64,000 bases of DNA. It comes from Grammothele lineata (Eukaryota > Basidiomycota > Agaricomycetes > Polyporales > Polyporaceae). Made by a program: the position numbers and the translations under genes. This document shows positions 1 to 11,493 of this stretch, piece after piece. How positions within the stretch are numbered: the stretch's first letter is position 1; each line of letters starts with the position of its first letter. The notes under the pieces were generated by a model. That model was not told where the DNA came from. It was given only the letters and a program-made list of their open reading frames with translations, and did no database searches. The stretch covers positions 620,001 to 684,000 of the forward strand of contig NDFF03000381.1 of assembly GCA_002150815.3 (NCBI GenBank), written 5' to 3'.

Positions 1-13
1 TTCGCCACCATCC

Positions 14-2556
14 ATGAGCAGACTACCGCCTTCACTACTCTACCTGACAATCTATAATCCTACACTCAAGCCGGCACTACTTGAATCTGACAACGAAGAT
101 GCTGAGGAGCAGGCACATATATTATTCTACACCGCGCGAGAGCATGCCGTATCCAGGGATAGGATACTCAGACAGGTTGGGTTGGCGAAGGCGTTGGTGA
201 ACTTTTCAGAGTGAGTGTACGTACTCATGTATGAGTATAACAGAACACGTCTTCATACGTGCATACTTTAGGATGTTTAAAGGAGATGTCCAATGTGAGA
301 GCGTACACTCGCAAGCGAGGCGTATGATCATGTTCTCACCGGAGCCGAACTTCTGGATGCACGCTGTGAGTTAATGTCTTCTAAAGGTCGTGTATAGTGT
401 CTTTCATCTGAATCCATGATCTCCTTGCGGAGATATGACGGGCATTGCGTGCATCAGAGCAAATGACCTGACGCTAACGAGCATGCATCCTAGTGCTATG
501 AGGTCGCGAAGACGCCGCGACCTCCACCGACCAATAACAGGATTAAACCGGGACCAAAGGCAAATGCCAAAGGAAAAGGCAAGGAATCAATGCCCCGTCA
601 AGCAGTTGTCTACGACTACCATGATGGCTCCCTGCACGACGCTGCTTTACGGGCGCACTTCGAGCGAGGCTACGAAGAATTCAAAGTGAGCAAGTCGCGC
701 ATCTCTTTCTGCACCCCCGTTGACGTATGTCACAAGCTTTTACACGGATCATTTAGCTCCATTTTGTCTAATCTAGGCCAAGAAGTCCTGGAGTTGCAAC
801 TCGAGCGTTTCTTCACAATCTTCACGTGGAAGTGGGACCCGGAGGATGACGACTTTCGGTCACATCTCGGTACGTCTTGCCTTTAATTTGCGACACGCCT
901 CGTTTCTTATCTGCTGCAGGTCTGCCGCGGCATCCGCTCCATTCGAAACTGACACCCCTCTTGGAGAAGTTCGCGTCGACTCTACCTGAAGAGCTCGTGG
1001 CGTTTGCCCTCATCCCGCCATATGTTATACCCGCGCGTATTCCACGATACCCCGCAGCTCTCGTCCGTCACGTTCTACAACGCATTCCGCCTCCCGCGAC
1101 GCCAGTTCCACAGCACAAGCAACACAAGCGCAAGCCTTCATGGCCACCTGAAGGTGCAGCTGCGCTCTACGCTCAGAAGCCTGGAGCACCCAGTGACGCG
1201 AAGCAAAGTACAACGGATTCAGGTTTCATGGGCCTTCCTATCCCATCAATGCCCGCTATGCCCAATATGAATTTCGGTCTCGATGTGAAGAACCTGAAGT
1301 TGGGCTGGCCAGGATACCTGACCTTCGGGAAAGGAGGCGCTGCCAAAGCGTCGTCTGGTCCCTCTGTCGGCCCCGCAGATCTTGCTGCCATCGTGGAAGG
1401 GCCGCCCAACCTTGTACCTCCGGAGACCAGCGAAACAGCGCCGAACGCGGGACGAATGGATACGCTCGATGTTGATACCGCGTCTTTACTTGAGGCGATC
1501 TCGACCGAGAGCGTTGGATCGTACACACGTGCTGCCTCTCCCTCTCCATCGACCCTCTCCAAGAGTTCACAACTTGGAGACATGGTCATTAATGTTTCTC
1601 CCTCCAATGCGTCCCCCGTGGAGCCGCAAGAGGGGGAAAGCGACGGCGTGCACTTGACGGTGCCAGGAATCGCACATCTACCGCCTTTGGATACGACTCC
1701 TGTCGCCACTTTCCTCCAGACCCCAGTTCACCTCGCAAATACGGAGGACCCCCTGAAGACCCAGAGAAAGCGTGTATACCATCTCACGGTACGTAGCGGC
1801 AAACAGATTAATGTTATCGTAGGATTGAGTGTGGTATAGGAAGGCGAATGCACCATAGCCATCGTGGCTGACGCCGATCAGGCGGCAATTAACCTTCCTC
1901 AGTTAGCGGAGCATTCCAAAGCCGTCATAGCAAGCATCGAACAGGTGATTGCCCGAGAAGCGCGGTACGTCTAATGTGTACACACGCCGTTTGCTTCTAC
2001 GTACTGACGTACGTGTAGGATCAATGAGCAACACATTCCTTCCGCGGCGAACATCCTCCAGCCGAAAGACAAGTGCATCGTCTCCGACGGCGAGTTCACC
2101 ACGTCTGGAGCTGCGCCCTTCACGTCTCGGTCGGAGCACTTGTATGATGGACAGGAGCTGTTGCGAAGGTTTGTGTCCTATGAATAGTGTCCATATCGGC
2201 GCCTTACTGAGGGCTTCTGTAGCGGCCTCGACATTCTCGAGGTGTTCTCACGAGGACAGAATCCACAGCACTGGTACATTGGGAAACGCGGGCTCGGCAC
2301 GGCGGAAAATGGGCGCCAGATTGAGGGAGAGGCGTACATGGAGGTTGGGCGGAAAGAGACGACCCTGACAGATGTGGACAACGCGCTTGCGGGTGTGGTC
2401 AGACGATATGCGGACCATGTGTAGAACATAGACTTATCTACGCTCACTGTCTGTGTTGCCGATGCTTTGGGTGCGAGAGGACCGACAATACCTGCGTACA
2501 TTGTCCTGGCGGAGATGGGGCCAAAACATGGGCGGCTGATCAGCGTCTGTATGTAA
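14..2556 (+). CDS. CCZ1: Vacuolar fusion protein CCZ1 (Mon1-Ccz1 Rab7 GEF subunit)
   Basis: The family forms the Mon1-Ccz1 guanine-nucleotide exchange factor that activates Ypt7/Rab7 on late endosomes, vacuoles and autophagosomes. The first ATG at 14 opens with a longin-like start (LLYLTIYNPTLKP, then DNEDAEEQAHILFYTAREH), as in fungal CCZ1. I read introns at 211-271 and 366-493 (the second joins ..FWMHA to CYEVAKTPRPPPT), followed by PRQAVVYDYHDGS and a long Ser/Pro-rich middle at about 877-1780. The C-terminal exon near 2222 encodes GLDILEVFSRGQNPQHWYIG. A TAG at 2422-2424 closes that frame, but the same frame stays open and protein-like to a TAA at 2554-2556. A 51-nt intron (2374-2424, weak GTGGAC donor) would remove the stop and keep frame; otherwise the protein ends at 2424. 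Identity is fairly sure; the C-terminus and several internal junctions are not. Confidence 0.82.
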
Positions 2557-2633
2557 GGAATACGCGGCCATGGGGCTCGGTGGCCACTGCTCTACAGACT
2601 TTTGTCCCTGTTTCTTCCACGACCACTAATGCT

Positions 2634-5600
2634 ATGCTGACGCCGCCTCCCTCATCGACCACTCCCTCCTTAACCATCCACGATCCTACCAGCGGCCGCA
2701 AGAGACAACGCTCGTTATCTATGGAATCGGAGGCCTCCACTTCTTCTCCAAAGCGCTCTGCTTCACAAGACCCACAGGCCGTCCAGGCGAACGAGATTAC
2801 CCCCGCATCTCTCATTACGCTCACCAGTGCTGCGACGGACCATGACATCGACGCATATATGGCTGAACAGGGTGAGGACCAGGGCACTACGCTTCCTGGG
2901 TCCGCTGCCACCGCATGGACCTTGGCTCGGAAGTTGCAGTACATCGAGGATGCCATGAAGAGACCAATGGTCCTTGGTGAGACGTGGTATGTCGTCTCGC
3001 GGAGATGGTATAGTCGTTGGCGGAAGGCTATGACGGGTGAAGAAGACAAGGAGGGCGGGGCTGAAGAGAAAGACATCGGTCCGGTGGACAACACGGACAT
3101 CAGTAACCTGGCGGGGGAAATCTCATCGCCTCTGGTTGAACACGTTGATTGCGAATACTTACCACAAGAAGCCCAGAAGTTGCTTGAGGAATGGTACGTA
3201 CATTACTGTTACCAGTGAAAACACGATCGCCGTGATTCTGGGCCACCTTCCGGGTTGCCACCCCAGTGCATAACTGCAGTTTCAAGTGTTGAACAATGTG
3301 ACTCATGTGTCGTGCACATGCGCGAAACTTTTAATCCTGCGTGAGGGCGTGCGTGTACCCCGCATGGATCGCCGGTTCGCAAAGCGCGATGTAAACGCTC
3401 TTGCACGATGCCTTCGCAATGCCAGGACTGAAGTGGATGGAATACCGAGCCCCGCGATCATTCAAGAAACTAACTACATTGATTCGCAGGTACGGCCCTA
3501 CAAAATCCCCGTTGCCGAGGAAGGTCATCGAGCGAGGGATACACAAAGAGACGGCTCTGGAGCTCCACCCACCTACGTTCCATGTACACCTCTTGGTTCC
3601 GTCAAGTATTCCAGGACAGCCGAGTTCTGTCAAGAAGGTCACCGTATCACACACGGACAAAGTCAGCTCCGCGTGCAAAGCCTTTGCGGAGGCTATCCAT
3701 GCAGAGCACGCTGCGACAGGCCAGTATCGGGTGTGGCGAATCCCTTCTAACGCATCCTCAGAAGACCTGCTCTTCTCTGCGGATACATTACGCACGTGCG
3801 GTGCAACATTGCTGGATAGTGAGCAGGGATCGGTAGAGGAGGAGTTCGTTGATTCTGGAGAATCATTTGTTGTCGAGTTTATGGGAAGGCCAGGACCAGA
3901 GTGGGTCGTCAATGCTGCGGAGATTTCTTCGAAACCGGCTGTGCCGCCCCCACCACCCACACAACTTGCCCCTCTGTTTAACGGTCCCGACTTCTTTTCT
4001 TCCAAGTTCGAGCAGAAGTCTTCACCAGCCGTAGGCGTGACAGCTACATCTCCGTTCACTCCGGGAGCCATCGTGAATGTTAACAAGCCAGGCTCCTCCA
4101 CGCGCATAAAGGCACAAGAACCGGGGACTATGGGTCTTGGGAACATGTTAGTGATTTTTAGTCTAACCTGCTTTGAGTCGCTCATCGTATCGAAGGGGAA
4201 ACACATGCTTCATGAACTCTGCCCTCCAATGCCTCGTGCATACACCAGAGCTTATGGATTACTTCCTAGCCGGCGTCTTTCAGGACGAACTCAACCCAGA
4301 CAACCCGCTTGGCATGCATGGTCTAATTGCACAGGCGTTTGGGGCGCTCCTCGCACGTGTCTGGGACACAGAGTCTCCCTCGACATCGTTCATGCCGCGT
4401 GAGTTCAAGCAGACTCTGCAGCGCTTCGCGCCGCAGTTCAGCGGCTACCAGCAGCATGATTCGCAAGAGTTGGTCGCATTCCTACTAGACGGCCTCCATG
4501 AGGACCTGAATCGTGTGCTGCAGAAGCCATACGTGGAGAAACCTGACTGGGAGGGTGGAGGCGACGAGGAACTTGTCAAACTGGCGAATGTGTCTTGGGA
4601 AGGATACATGAAGAGAAATGACAGCGTTGTCGTAGACTTGTTCCAGGGCCAGTATCAGAGCACGTTGGTGTGTCCCGAGTGCGAGAAGGTAATCACCGCC
4701 GTGAATGACTGTTCCATGATTCGGCGTTCGCTAACCAGGCTTCCAGGTCTCGATAACATTCGACCCCTTTATGTATCTAACGCTCCCATTACCGGTACAA
4801 AAGAAGTGGTGTCACGAGGTTCTCTACATTCCCTGGGATTTAGAGAAACCACATGTCCGGGTGCGTTTTTAGTGTCCATCGTCGCTCTATCTCGCTAATG
4901 CGCCGACCTAGATACCAGTAGAGATCAATCGTGAAGCATCCTTCAAAGACCTGCGTCAACTCTTAGGGAAGTGGATGCATACGAATCCGGACAACGTGCG
5001 TGATTCCGAAATCGATGTGGGATTCCATATGCAGCCAAGACTTATCACTTCTAAACTCGTAGTTGCTCACGTTGGAGATGTTTAGCCATCGTTTCTACAA
5101 GAACTTGGATGATACCGTAGGCTGTGACGAATTGGCCGATAATGATGTGGTCGTCTGTTTCGAACTCCCTTGCCACGCACAGCAGAGCAGAACCTACAAG
5201 CCACACCCTGACGACCCATTCATCATCGCTGTCTTTGCTACAGACGCGCCCACCTCTCGTCCAACGTATGGTCGCTCGCCTCCTCTCTTCGGGTACCCAT
5301 TCATCGCCGTCATCTCTCAAGAGCAAGCCAAAGACCCGGAAGCCATTTATGATGCCATCGTGGAGCGGCTCCAGCGCTGGACGGTGAACGCGCGAGACCT
5401 TTCTCACTGGGTCGTGGGTCGTTCAGACGAGATGGAAGCTGTCCACATTCCTATCTCTAGCCTTCCTGTTCGCGACTCCGTTACCGAGATCAAGGAGAAC
5501 GGTGAGGTGGTGACTGTAGAGGATCCTGCCCCTGAAGAAGGCGACATCGTGGATGAGAAGGCCACTGTGGTTCAGCAGGCTAACGAAGACGCTAACATGG

Positions 5601-7095
5601 CGATACATGACGGCCCGCCTCGCAAGAACGGCTTCAAACGGGATTTATTCCGGGTCCGAGTCCAGAAGGGCGGCACCCAGCCTTTTGGCATCGGCCTGAG
5701 CACCTTCGGCCCTAACGTCTTGCGTTTCGACACCTGGGAGGAGCGCCGTGCTAGATCTACGGATGGAGTGTTGTTGCTCCCTGAGGACGTCTTCTATATC
5801 GAATTCGAGGATCCGCTCAAGGCATTTTACTTTGGCGAGAGTCCATTGTGGGAGTACGCGCTGTGGAACAAATGGGAGGAATTCTTGCACCCCGACCTCG
5901 TCGCATCGCGCCAAGCGTCGAGCGCGAAGAAGAAGAAAGGTATCACACTGCAGGACTGCCTGGATGAATTCACCCGCGAGGAGAAGCTGGGGGAGGAGGA
6001 CCTGTGGTATTGCCCGCGTTGCAAGAAGCATCAGCAAGCCACGAAGCGTTTCGACCTCTGGAAGGTGCCCGACGTCCTCGTCGTCCACCTCAAACGCTTC
6101 AGTAACTCTCGTCTTCTCCGAGACAAAATCGACACCTTTGTGGACTTCCCTGTGGAAGGCTTGGACCTAACCGCGATGGTCGGCGAGCGGAAGGTTGGCA
6201 GGCGCCTTGCGGAACAGGGTGCAGACGTCGAGGCCCTGGGATTGCACGACTTGGAGGAGCCGCTAGTATATGATCTATTCGGAGTCGATGAGCACATGGG
6301 AGGGCTTGGTGGTGGGCACTACCGTGCATACGCGCTTAACCACGTTACGGGCAAGTGGTATCACTTCGACGACTCGTACGTGACGCCATCTTCGCCAGAC
6401 AAGGCAGTAGTGAGTGTTCATGGCAGGTTTTCATTTTGAAACTAACTCTTAACGGCTGTGGTTGGCAGAATCCGAACGCGTACTTGCTGTTCTACCGACG
6501 GCGGACGAACCGTCCACTGGGCGGGAAAAGCAACGAGAAGATCGAAGCTGCCCGCTCGCGCCCTAGAGAGACCTCCGAGCCCCCTCTCTCGGAGGAGTCA
6601 CAACTGCCCACACCGCCAAGTGAGGGCTCCGTCTCTCGTAGGGACCCGTCCGGGGCTGGCAGTGTGCCACCCACCATCATGGACTTTCCTACGCCCAAAT
6701 CCATGATAGCTTCATCCCCCAGCTCTCCGCTACCGCCACTCGAGATAGCTTCATCCCCCAGCTCTCCGCTACCGCCACTCGAGAGCCTTTCTCCGCCCGA
6801 GGCCCCTCTTCCACCGCCCCGGTACGAGTCGTCGTACCGCCACGCGTTCCACTCTCTCCTAGATTTACCCGGTCCGGACCCGTCATCGCAAGGCTCGCCG
6901 TCGTCGTTAGACGCCCAACCAGACCTTGACGATGACGACGACAATAAGACGGGCGAGTCCTTGGACTTGGATGACTTGGACTCGGAGGACCTAGAAGGCG
7001 TGGACGATGTCACGGACGTACTGACTCAGATTACGGGCCCGGCGCAGTCGGATGTGGACGAAGACGAGAGGCCGTCTTCCCCAGGACCGAACTGA
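2634..7095 (+). CDS. Ubiquitin carboxyl-terminal hydrolase with DUSP domain (USP15/UBP12-like)
   Basis: A cysteine deubiquitinase. The first in-frame ATG is at 2634; the open frame extends upstream without an ATG. After a Ser/Pro-rich start comes a DUSP domain ([17 protein letters not shown], then [14 protein letters not shown]). The USP core begins in the exon before 4145: joining GLGNM across a 49-nt intron restores [13 protein letters not shown], with the catalytic Cys. It continues through [20 protein letters not shown] and a zinc-ribbon half CPECEK, then an exon reading [12 protein letters not shown] as in USP15/UBP12. The second half has [42 protein letters not shown], the catalytic His in [10 protein letters not shown] and Asp in [12 protein letters not shown] context (YHFDDSYV). 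The last exon, from about 6469, encodes the end of the core and an acidic Ser/Pro tail with a 39-bp tandem duplication. All catalytic residues are present. It lies head to tail with CCZ1. Confidence 0.93.
6706..6783 (+). repeat. Two tandem copies of a 39-bp unit inside the USP tail
   Basis: The units at 6706-6744 and 6745-6783 are identical. Being 39 bp, they keep frame and duplicate the 13-residue segment [13 protein letters not shown] in the low-complexity C-terminal tail of the deubiquitinase. Perfect identity suggests a recent slippage or unequal-crossover duplication. Confidence 0.95.
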
Positions 7096-7732
7096 GTAGA
7101 ATGACGAGAGAGGATGAGCTTGTGCATCAGTCATTTTCCCTCAGCACGCAAATGGACTACTATGTACAGAAACACACTGGTGTAAGTAGCTACAGTCAGC
7201 TAATGAGAGTATGTTCTAGTAGATCATAGTCTCAACATGTAATCTCACTCGAGCCCGCCCTCTTCCCCTTCTTTGCGTCGGCAAACCCCGCCCAGTAGTA
7301 GCCAAGCTCCGCTGACACGGAATACACAGTTGGAAACTGCTGGAGAGTTCTGAGCTGCGGTGAGACTGACAGGCTCCAGGCCAAGCCACGATAAGTCTGG
7401 GATTGCTCGGATGCTGAGCGCCGGTCTGGTTGCGACTGGAACGCGGTCCACCCAGCTCTTGGTTTTTACATGACACTACGCTCGGCGGATAAAGCAAGGT
7501 CTGGACGCACCCTTGCGTTGAAAGTAGAACGGCAGCCAGTGGTAATGCTGCGAAGCTTCCGCGAAGCCGAGCCCCCCTAACGATATGAGGGGCGAGTTCT
7601 GGCGGGTCTCTCGTCCCGGGACCCGCGGGACTGGCCGGTGGGCCGCGGCTGAGGTCACAGGAGGTTCCTATGACAGGCTATCCTTGCATGCCGCGGGAGT
7701 CCAGGGGCGGCGGAGGCCCGACGCCAGCGCCC
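7096..7732. other. Intergenic region between USP and dihydroxyacetone kinase
   Basis: No gene is seen. It should hold the 3' UTR of the USP gene and the promoter of the kinase. Reading frames here are short and arginine/proline-rich in the way of non-coding GC-rich DNA. Confidence 0.6.
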
Positions 7733-7738
7733 TATAAA
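7733..7738 (+). promoter_or_regulatory. TATA box of dihydroxyacetone kinase gene
   Basis: TATAAA lies about 107 bp before the kinase ATG in GC-rich surroundings. This position suits a fungal core promoter with a short 5' UTR. Confidence 0.6.
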
Positions 7739-7844
7739 CCATCGCTCGGCCGATGCATACCCAGTCTGACCCACAGGTCTCAGATACTCGTCTGCCACTC
7801 TTGCCCGCGCCCACGCTCGCATCCGAATCGATCGACGCGGTGCC

Positions 7845-10458
7845 ATGTCTGCTCAAGGTGAGGACTGCCTAAGTACTGCTCCCGGTCGCGGTGGCGTACG
7901 TCATAGCCGGCGATGTCAAGGTCTCACAGGCGCGCGCCCTCTCAGCGAAGCACTTTCTCAACGACCCCGACACTCTCGTCCTCGACTCTCTCCGCGGCCT
8001 CTGCGCCCTCAATCCCCAGCTTGCGCTCGACGTCAAGGATAAGGGTAAGCACACAGATTGATTAGTAGGAGTCGAGCGGCAACCTTGATCTCATCGCTTC
8101 CAATCTCTAACCTAGTCGTCTATGTCGCCTCTCCCGACTCCTCCAAGGTCGCTCTGATCTGCGGTGGTGGATCGGGTCACGAACCTGCGCATGCCGGTTT
8201 TGTCGGTGAGTGAATTGGTTGTCTGTGCGCAAGGAGCGGGCGCTGATCCTTCCGAAGGCGACGGCGTTCTTGACGGTAAGCGTTCTCAGCTTCAACGAGC
8301 TCGCCGCGGAATTCTGACTGCTTATCAAAGCCGCCGTGTGCGGGAGCATCTTTGCATCTCCGAATCCTGCACAGGTTCGGCGTGGTATAGATCTTGTGGG
8401 AAATGACAAGGGGTGAGTGCAGCCGACTTGCGGCCTTATACGAACCGCTTCTGATATGCGTTCCTGCTTTCAGCACCGTGATCATCGTCAAGTACGTCAT
8501 GCGATTTCAGCTCTCCGACAGCATCTTGACGTTATACTCGACAGAAATTACACGGGAGATATCCTCAACTTTGGGCTCGCCAAGGAACAGTATGCCGCAG
8601 CTCACCCCGAAAAAGCCGATCGCGTCAAGTTTGTTATCGTCGGCGACGATGTTGCCGTAGGTAAGACTCAGGGAAAGATCGTCGGTCGTCGGTATGTGCT
8701 TGACAGTGATAGGATGAAGCTTTTGAAGCACGTCAGCTCATAATGGATATTACAGAGGTCTCGCCGGCACTTGTGTCGTATACAAGATCGCGGGTGCACT
8801 GGCCAAGCGGGGCGCAAGTCTCGATGATGTTTACAACACGGCACAATGGGTTTCTTCCCGCGTGGGGACGATCGGTGTAGGCCTCGAGCACTGCCATGTA
8901 CGTCTACGACAATCCCCCGCTTCCTCGTCCGGATTTTTCGGTCTCTCTCTAATAAACACATGCACGACGACCGCAGGTTCCAGGCACAGCGGCTCCAGAA
9001 TCTCACCTTGGACAATCTGAGATCGAGATCGGAATGGGCATCCACAACGAGCCTGGGCACCGCCGTTTGTCTCCGGTGCCACTTCTGAACCAACTCCTAC
9101 CACAGCTAGTCGAGTTCCTGACGTCAACCACCGATCCCGATCGGTCGTTCTTGCCTTTCAAGAACGATGGCACAGACAAGGTCGTACTCTTGGTGAACAA
9201 CCTTGGTGGTGTCAGTGAGCTCGAACTCGCAAACGTCGCCGGTGAAGCGCGCCTCGCCCTCGAGGCCAAGGGTGTAAAGGTCGAGCGACTCGTGGCCGGC
9301 ACTTTCATGGTACGTCTACTCCCCAGATATCGCATGAATGGACATCGCTGATGGGGTCGTTTTCTCTAGACGAGTCTCAATATGCCCGGGTTCTCGATCA
9401 CCACCCTCCTTCTGCCCGCGGCCGGCGAGACTGGAGCACCCGACAACACCCTTCTGCTCTCCTTGTTCGACGAGCCCTCGAACGTACCCGGATGGAAGTG
9501 GTCGTCAGGTGCCACCCCGCCAGCCGCAGATGCGATCGGTGCAGGGTCGAAGACGCAGGCGGCAGGGATTGCGGCGGATGACACGCTTAAGCTGGGCGCC
9601 CAAGATCCACAGGGCTTCAACGCCGCGGTGGAGCGTGCGTGTCGCGCGCTCTCAGATGCAGAGCCGGAGATTACGCGCATGGACAACATCGCGGGAGACG
9701 GTGACTGCGGGCTCACGCTAAAGGCAGGCGCCGCCGGTGCGTGGTTTCCGTCGGGAGTGGCTGACGTTCGCGCTGACCCGTCCCGTCCGTCGCGGCCCGT
9801 CCTTGTGATTTCTGCCTCCGGTGTTTGCTTGAATGCCCGGCGCTGCCTGCACAGCTGTGTTGAAAGGCCTGCAGAAGGGTCGGATCTCGGGCGAGGACGT
9901 CACAAGATCCGTCATCGCCGTCGCCAAGGTCGCGGAGGAGCAGATGGGCGGAACCAGCGGCGCGCTCTACTCGTGAGTCTGTTTCCCCGGGCCGGTCCTC
10001 CTTCCGCGACAGCAGCTCACCGGGCCGGCCCGACGCCCTCTTTCTCTTTCATCCTTCCTTCCTCGCATGCGTGCGCGTATGTGCACAGGATCTTCTTTTC
10101 GGCACTCGCACAGGGCCTGCAAGCGAATGCCGGCGGCGCGCAGACGCTGTCCCCGGCTCTGTGGGCGGCGGCACTCTCGTCGGCGCTAACGAAGCTGTAC
10201 ACGTACACGCGCGCGCGGCCTCCGTCGCGCACGCTCGTTGACCCACTCGCCGCGTTCATTGAGACGCTTGCGAGCACGCAGGGCGCGGACTTTGCGGGTG
10301 CGGCGAAGGCCGCGGGGGACGCGGCGCTCAAGACGCGCGACCTTGAAGCGAAGGCGGGGCGGAGCGCGTACGTCGAGGGGGACAGGCTTAAGGAGGAACG
10401 TGTGGCCGACCCGGGCGCGTGGGGCGTCAAGGTCATCCTCGAGAGTCTTCTTGGATGA
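7845..10458 (+). CDS. DAK1: Dihydroxyacetone kinase (DAK/glycerone kinase)
   Basis: This enzyme phosphorylates dihydroxyacetone (and glyceraldehyde) with ATP in the cytosol, for glycerol use and detoxification. The ATG at 7845 gives MSAQ, and a first intron (7858-7945) joins it to AKHFLNDPDTLVLDSL, the usual DAK N-terminus. The DhaK half shows GGGSGHEPAHAGFVG, then GTVIIVKNYTGDILNFGLA, VGDDVAVG, GLAGTCVVYKIAGA and the GLEHCHVPG segment carrying the substrate-binding His. It continues with IGMGIHNEPGHRR and LLVNNLGGVSELE. After a linker, the DhaL half has DNIAGDGDCGLTLKAGA, whose acidic residues bind Mg-ATP, and EEQMGGTSGALYSIFFSALAQ, ending VILESLLG. Both halves sit in one chain, as is normal for eukaryotic DAK. 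Eight or more short introns split the gene. No damage seen. Confidence 0.95.
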
Positions 10459-11459
10459 AGCTCGTAGACGGCACGAACGGACTGAGACAGCAAGATCTAG
10501 GCGTGGAATTTGCCCCATGTAGCCAGCTGGATGTATGATTATGTCGTGGACGACCGAGAATACTCATTTGCTTCATCCCCCTCAACCTTCGGTCGCCCCT
10601 AGGCCTGTCACCCAAGTCGACTCCTTTCGAGCAAGCCCTTCACCGAAGCCACATTGCAAGGCATATTGCTGATTTACTCCCCGCATCGCACAAGTGCCTG
10701 GCGGTGGTGAAACGCGTGCCACTGTGGGGGTTTCGAGCCCAGTCATGGGGCCCCAAATGTTTCCTGAACGGCACCAAGGTCGAGCGCGGTGGTCGGACTC
10801 GCTCGATCGCTTGAGACTCGCGGATGCCCCAGGGCGTACATAGCGCTCTGTAATAGTACTACTGCGGGCGATCCTTCCCCCCGGCGGCAACGATTCCGGG
10901 TGGCGGCCCCGCGTCGTCCGGGTCCTTCGATCGTCTCGCAAACAGGGGGCGGCCCCCGGCGAGCGGCGCTCGTTGAGAAAAAGTATGGCAGCGAGGAGCG
11001 ATATGCGGTGCACATTGCAGGCGTTGTGGAGCACGTACGGGCGGGCGCGACCCCCTGTGTCAGACTCTGCAATACGGGCCATAAACGGACAAACGAGCGA
11101 TTCGGCGACGCGGGCGAGTAGGGGCGAGTGAGGGCGATCGGAGAGCGCGCTCGGAGGGACGAGACGTATACTTACTTACTGCGCTGCTGAGACGAACACT
11201 TGCTCCGGGCGGTTGAAACTTTGCGCGGGCTTCGGGAGGCGGCACCGGGGCTCGACTTTGAGGCGCAGGCGGGAGTTCCGGTTAGTGGACGACGGTCCCG
11301 GCCAGGACCGTTGTGGCACGAGCAGATCGCGGGCGGGGAGACGCCCTGATCGGACGCGGCACGGCACTCTGCAGCAACATGGGGCCGGGGAGCGCATGGT
11401 CACGTCGGCTGTGGCGGCGGGGGCGGGGAGGACCTTGTTTAGGCTGTCGTGTGCGCTCT

Positions 11460-11493
11460 GGGGGGGGGGGGTGGGGGGTGTTGGGGTTCGGGG
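11460..11493 (+). other. G-quadruplex-type tract (G12-G6-G4-G4)
   Basis: A run of 12 G is followed after 1, 4 and 3 nt by runs of 6, 4 and 4 G. This meets the classic four-run G4 rule on the + strand, within the gene-poor region. Confidence 0.8.

Noticed and set aside
10700..10760. GGTTTCGAGCCC resembling a tRNA T-loop
   Set aside because: The rest of the cloverleaf is absent.
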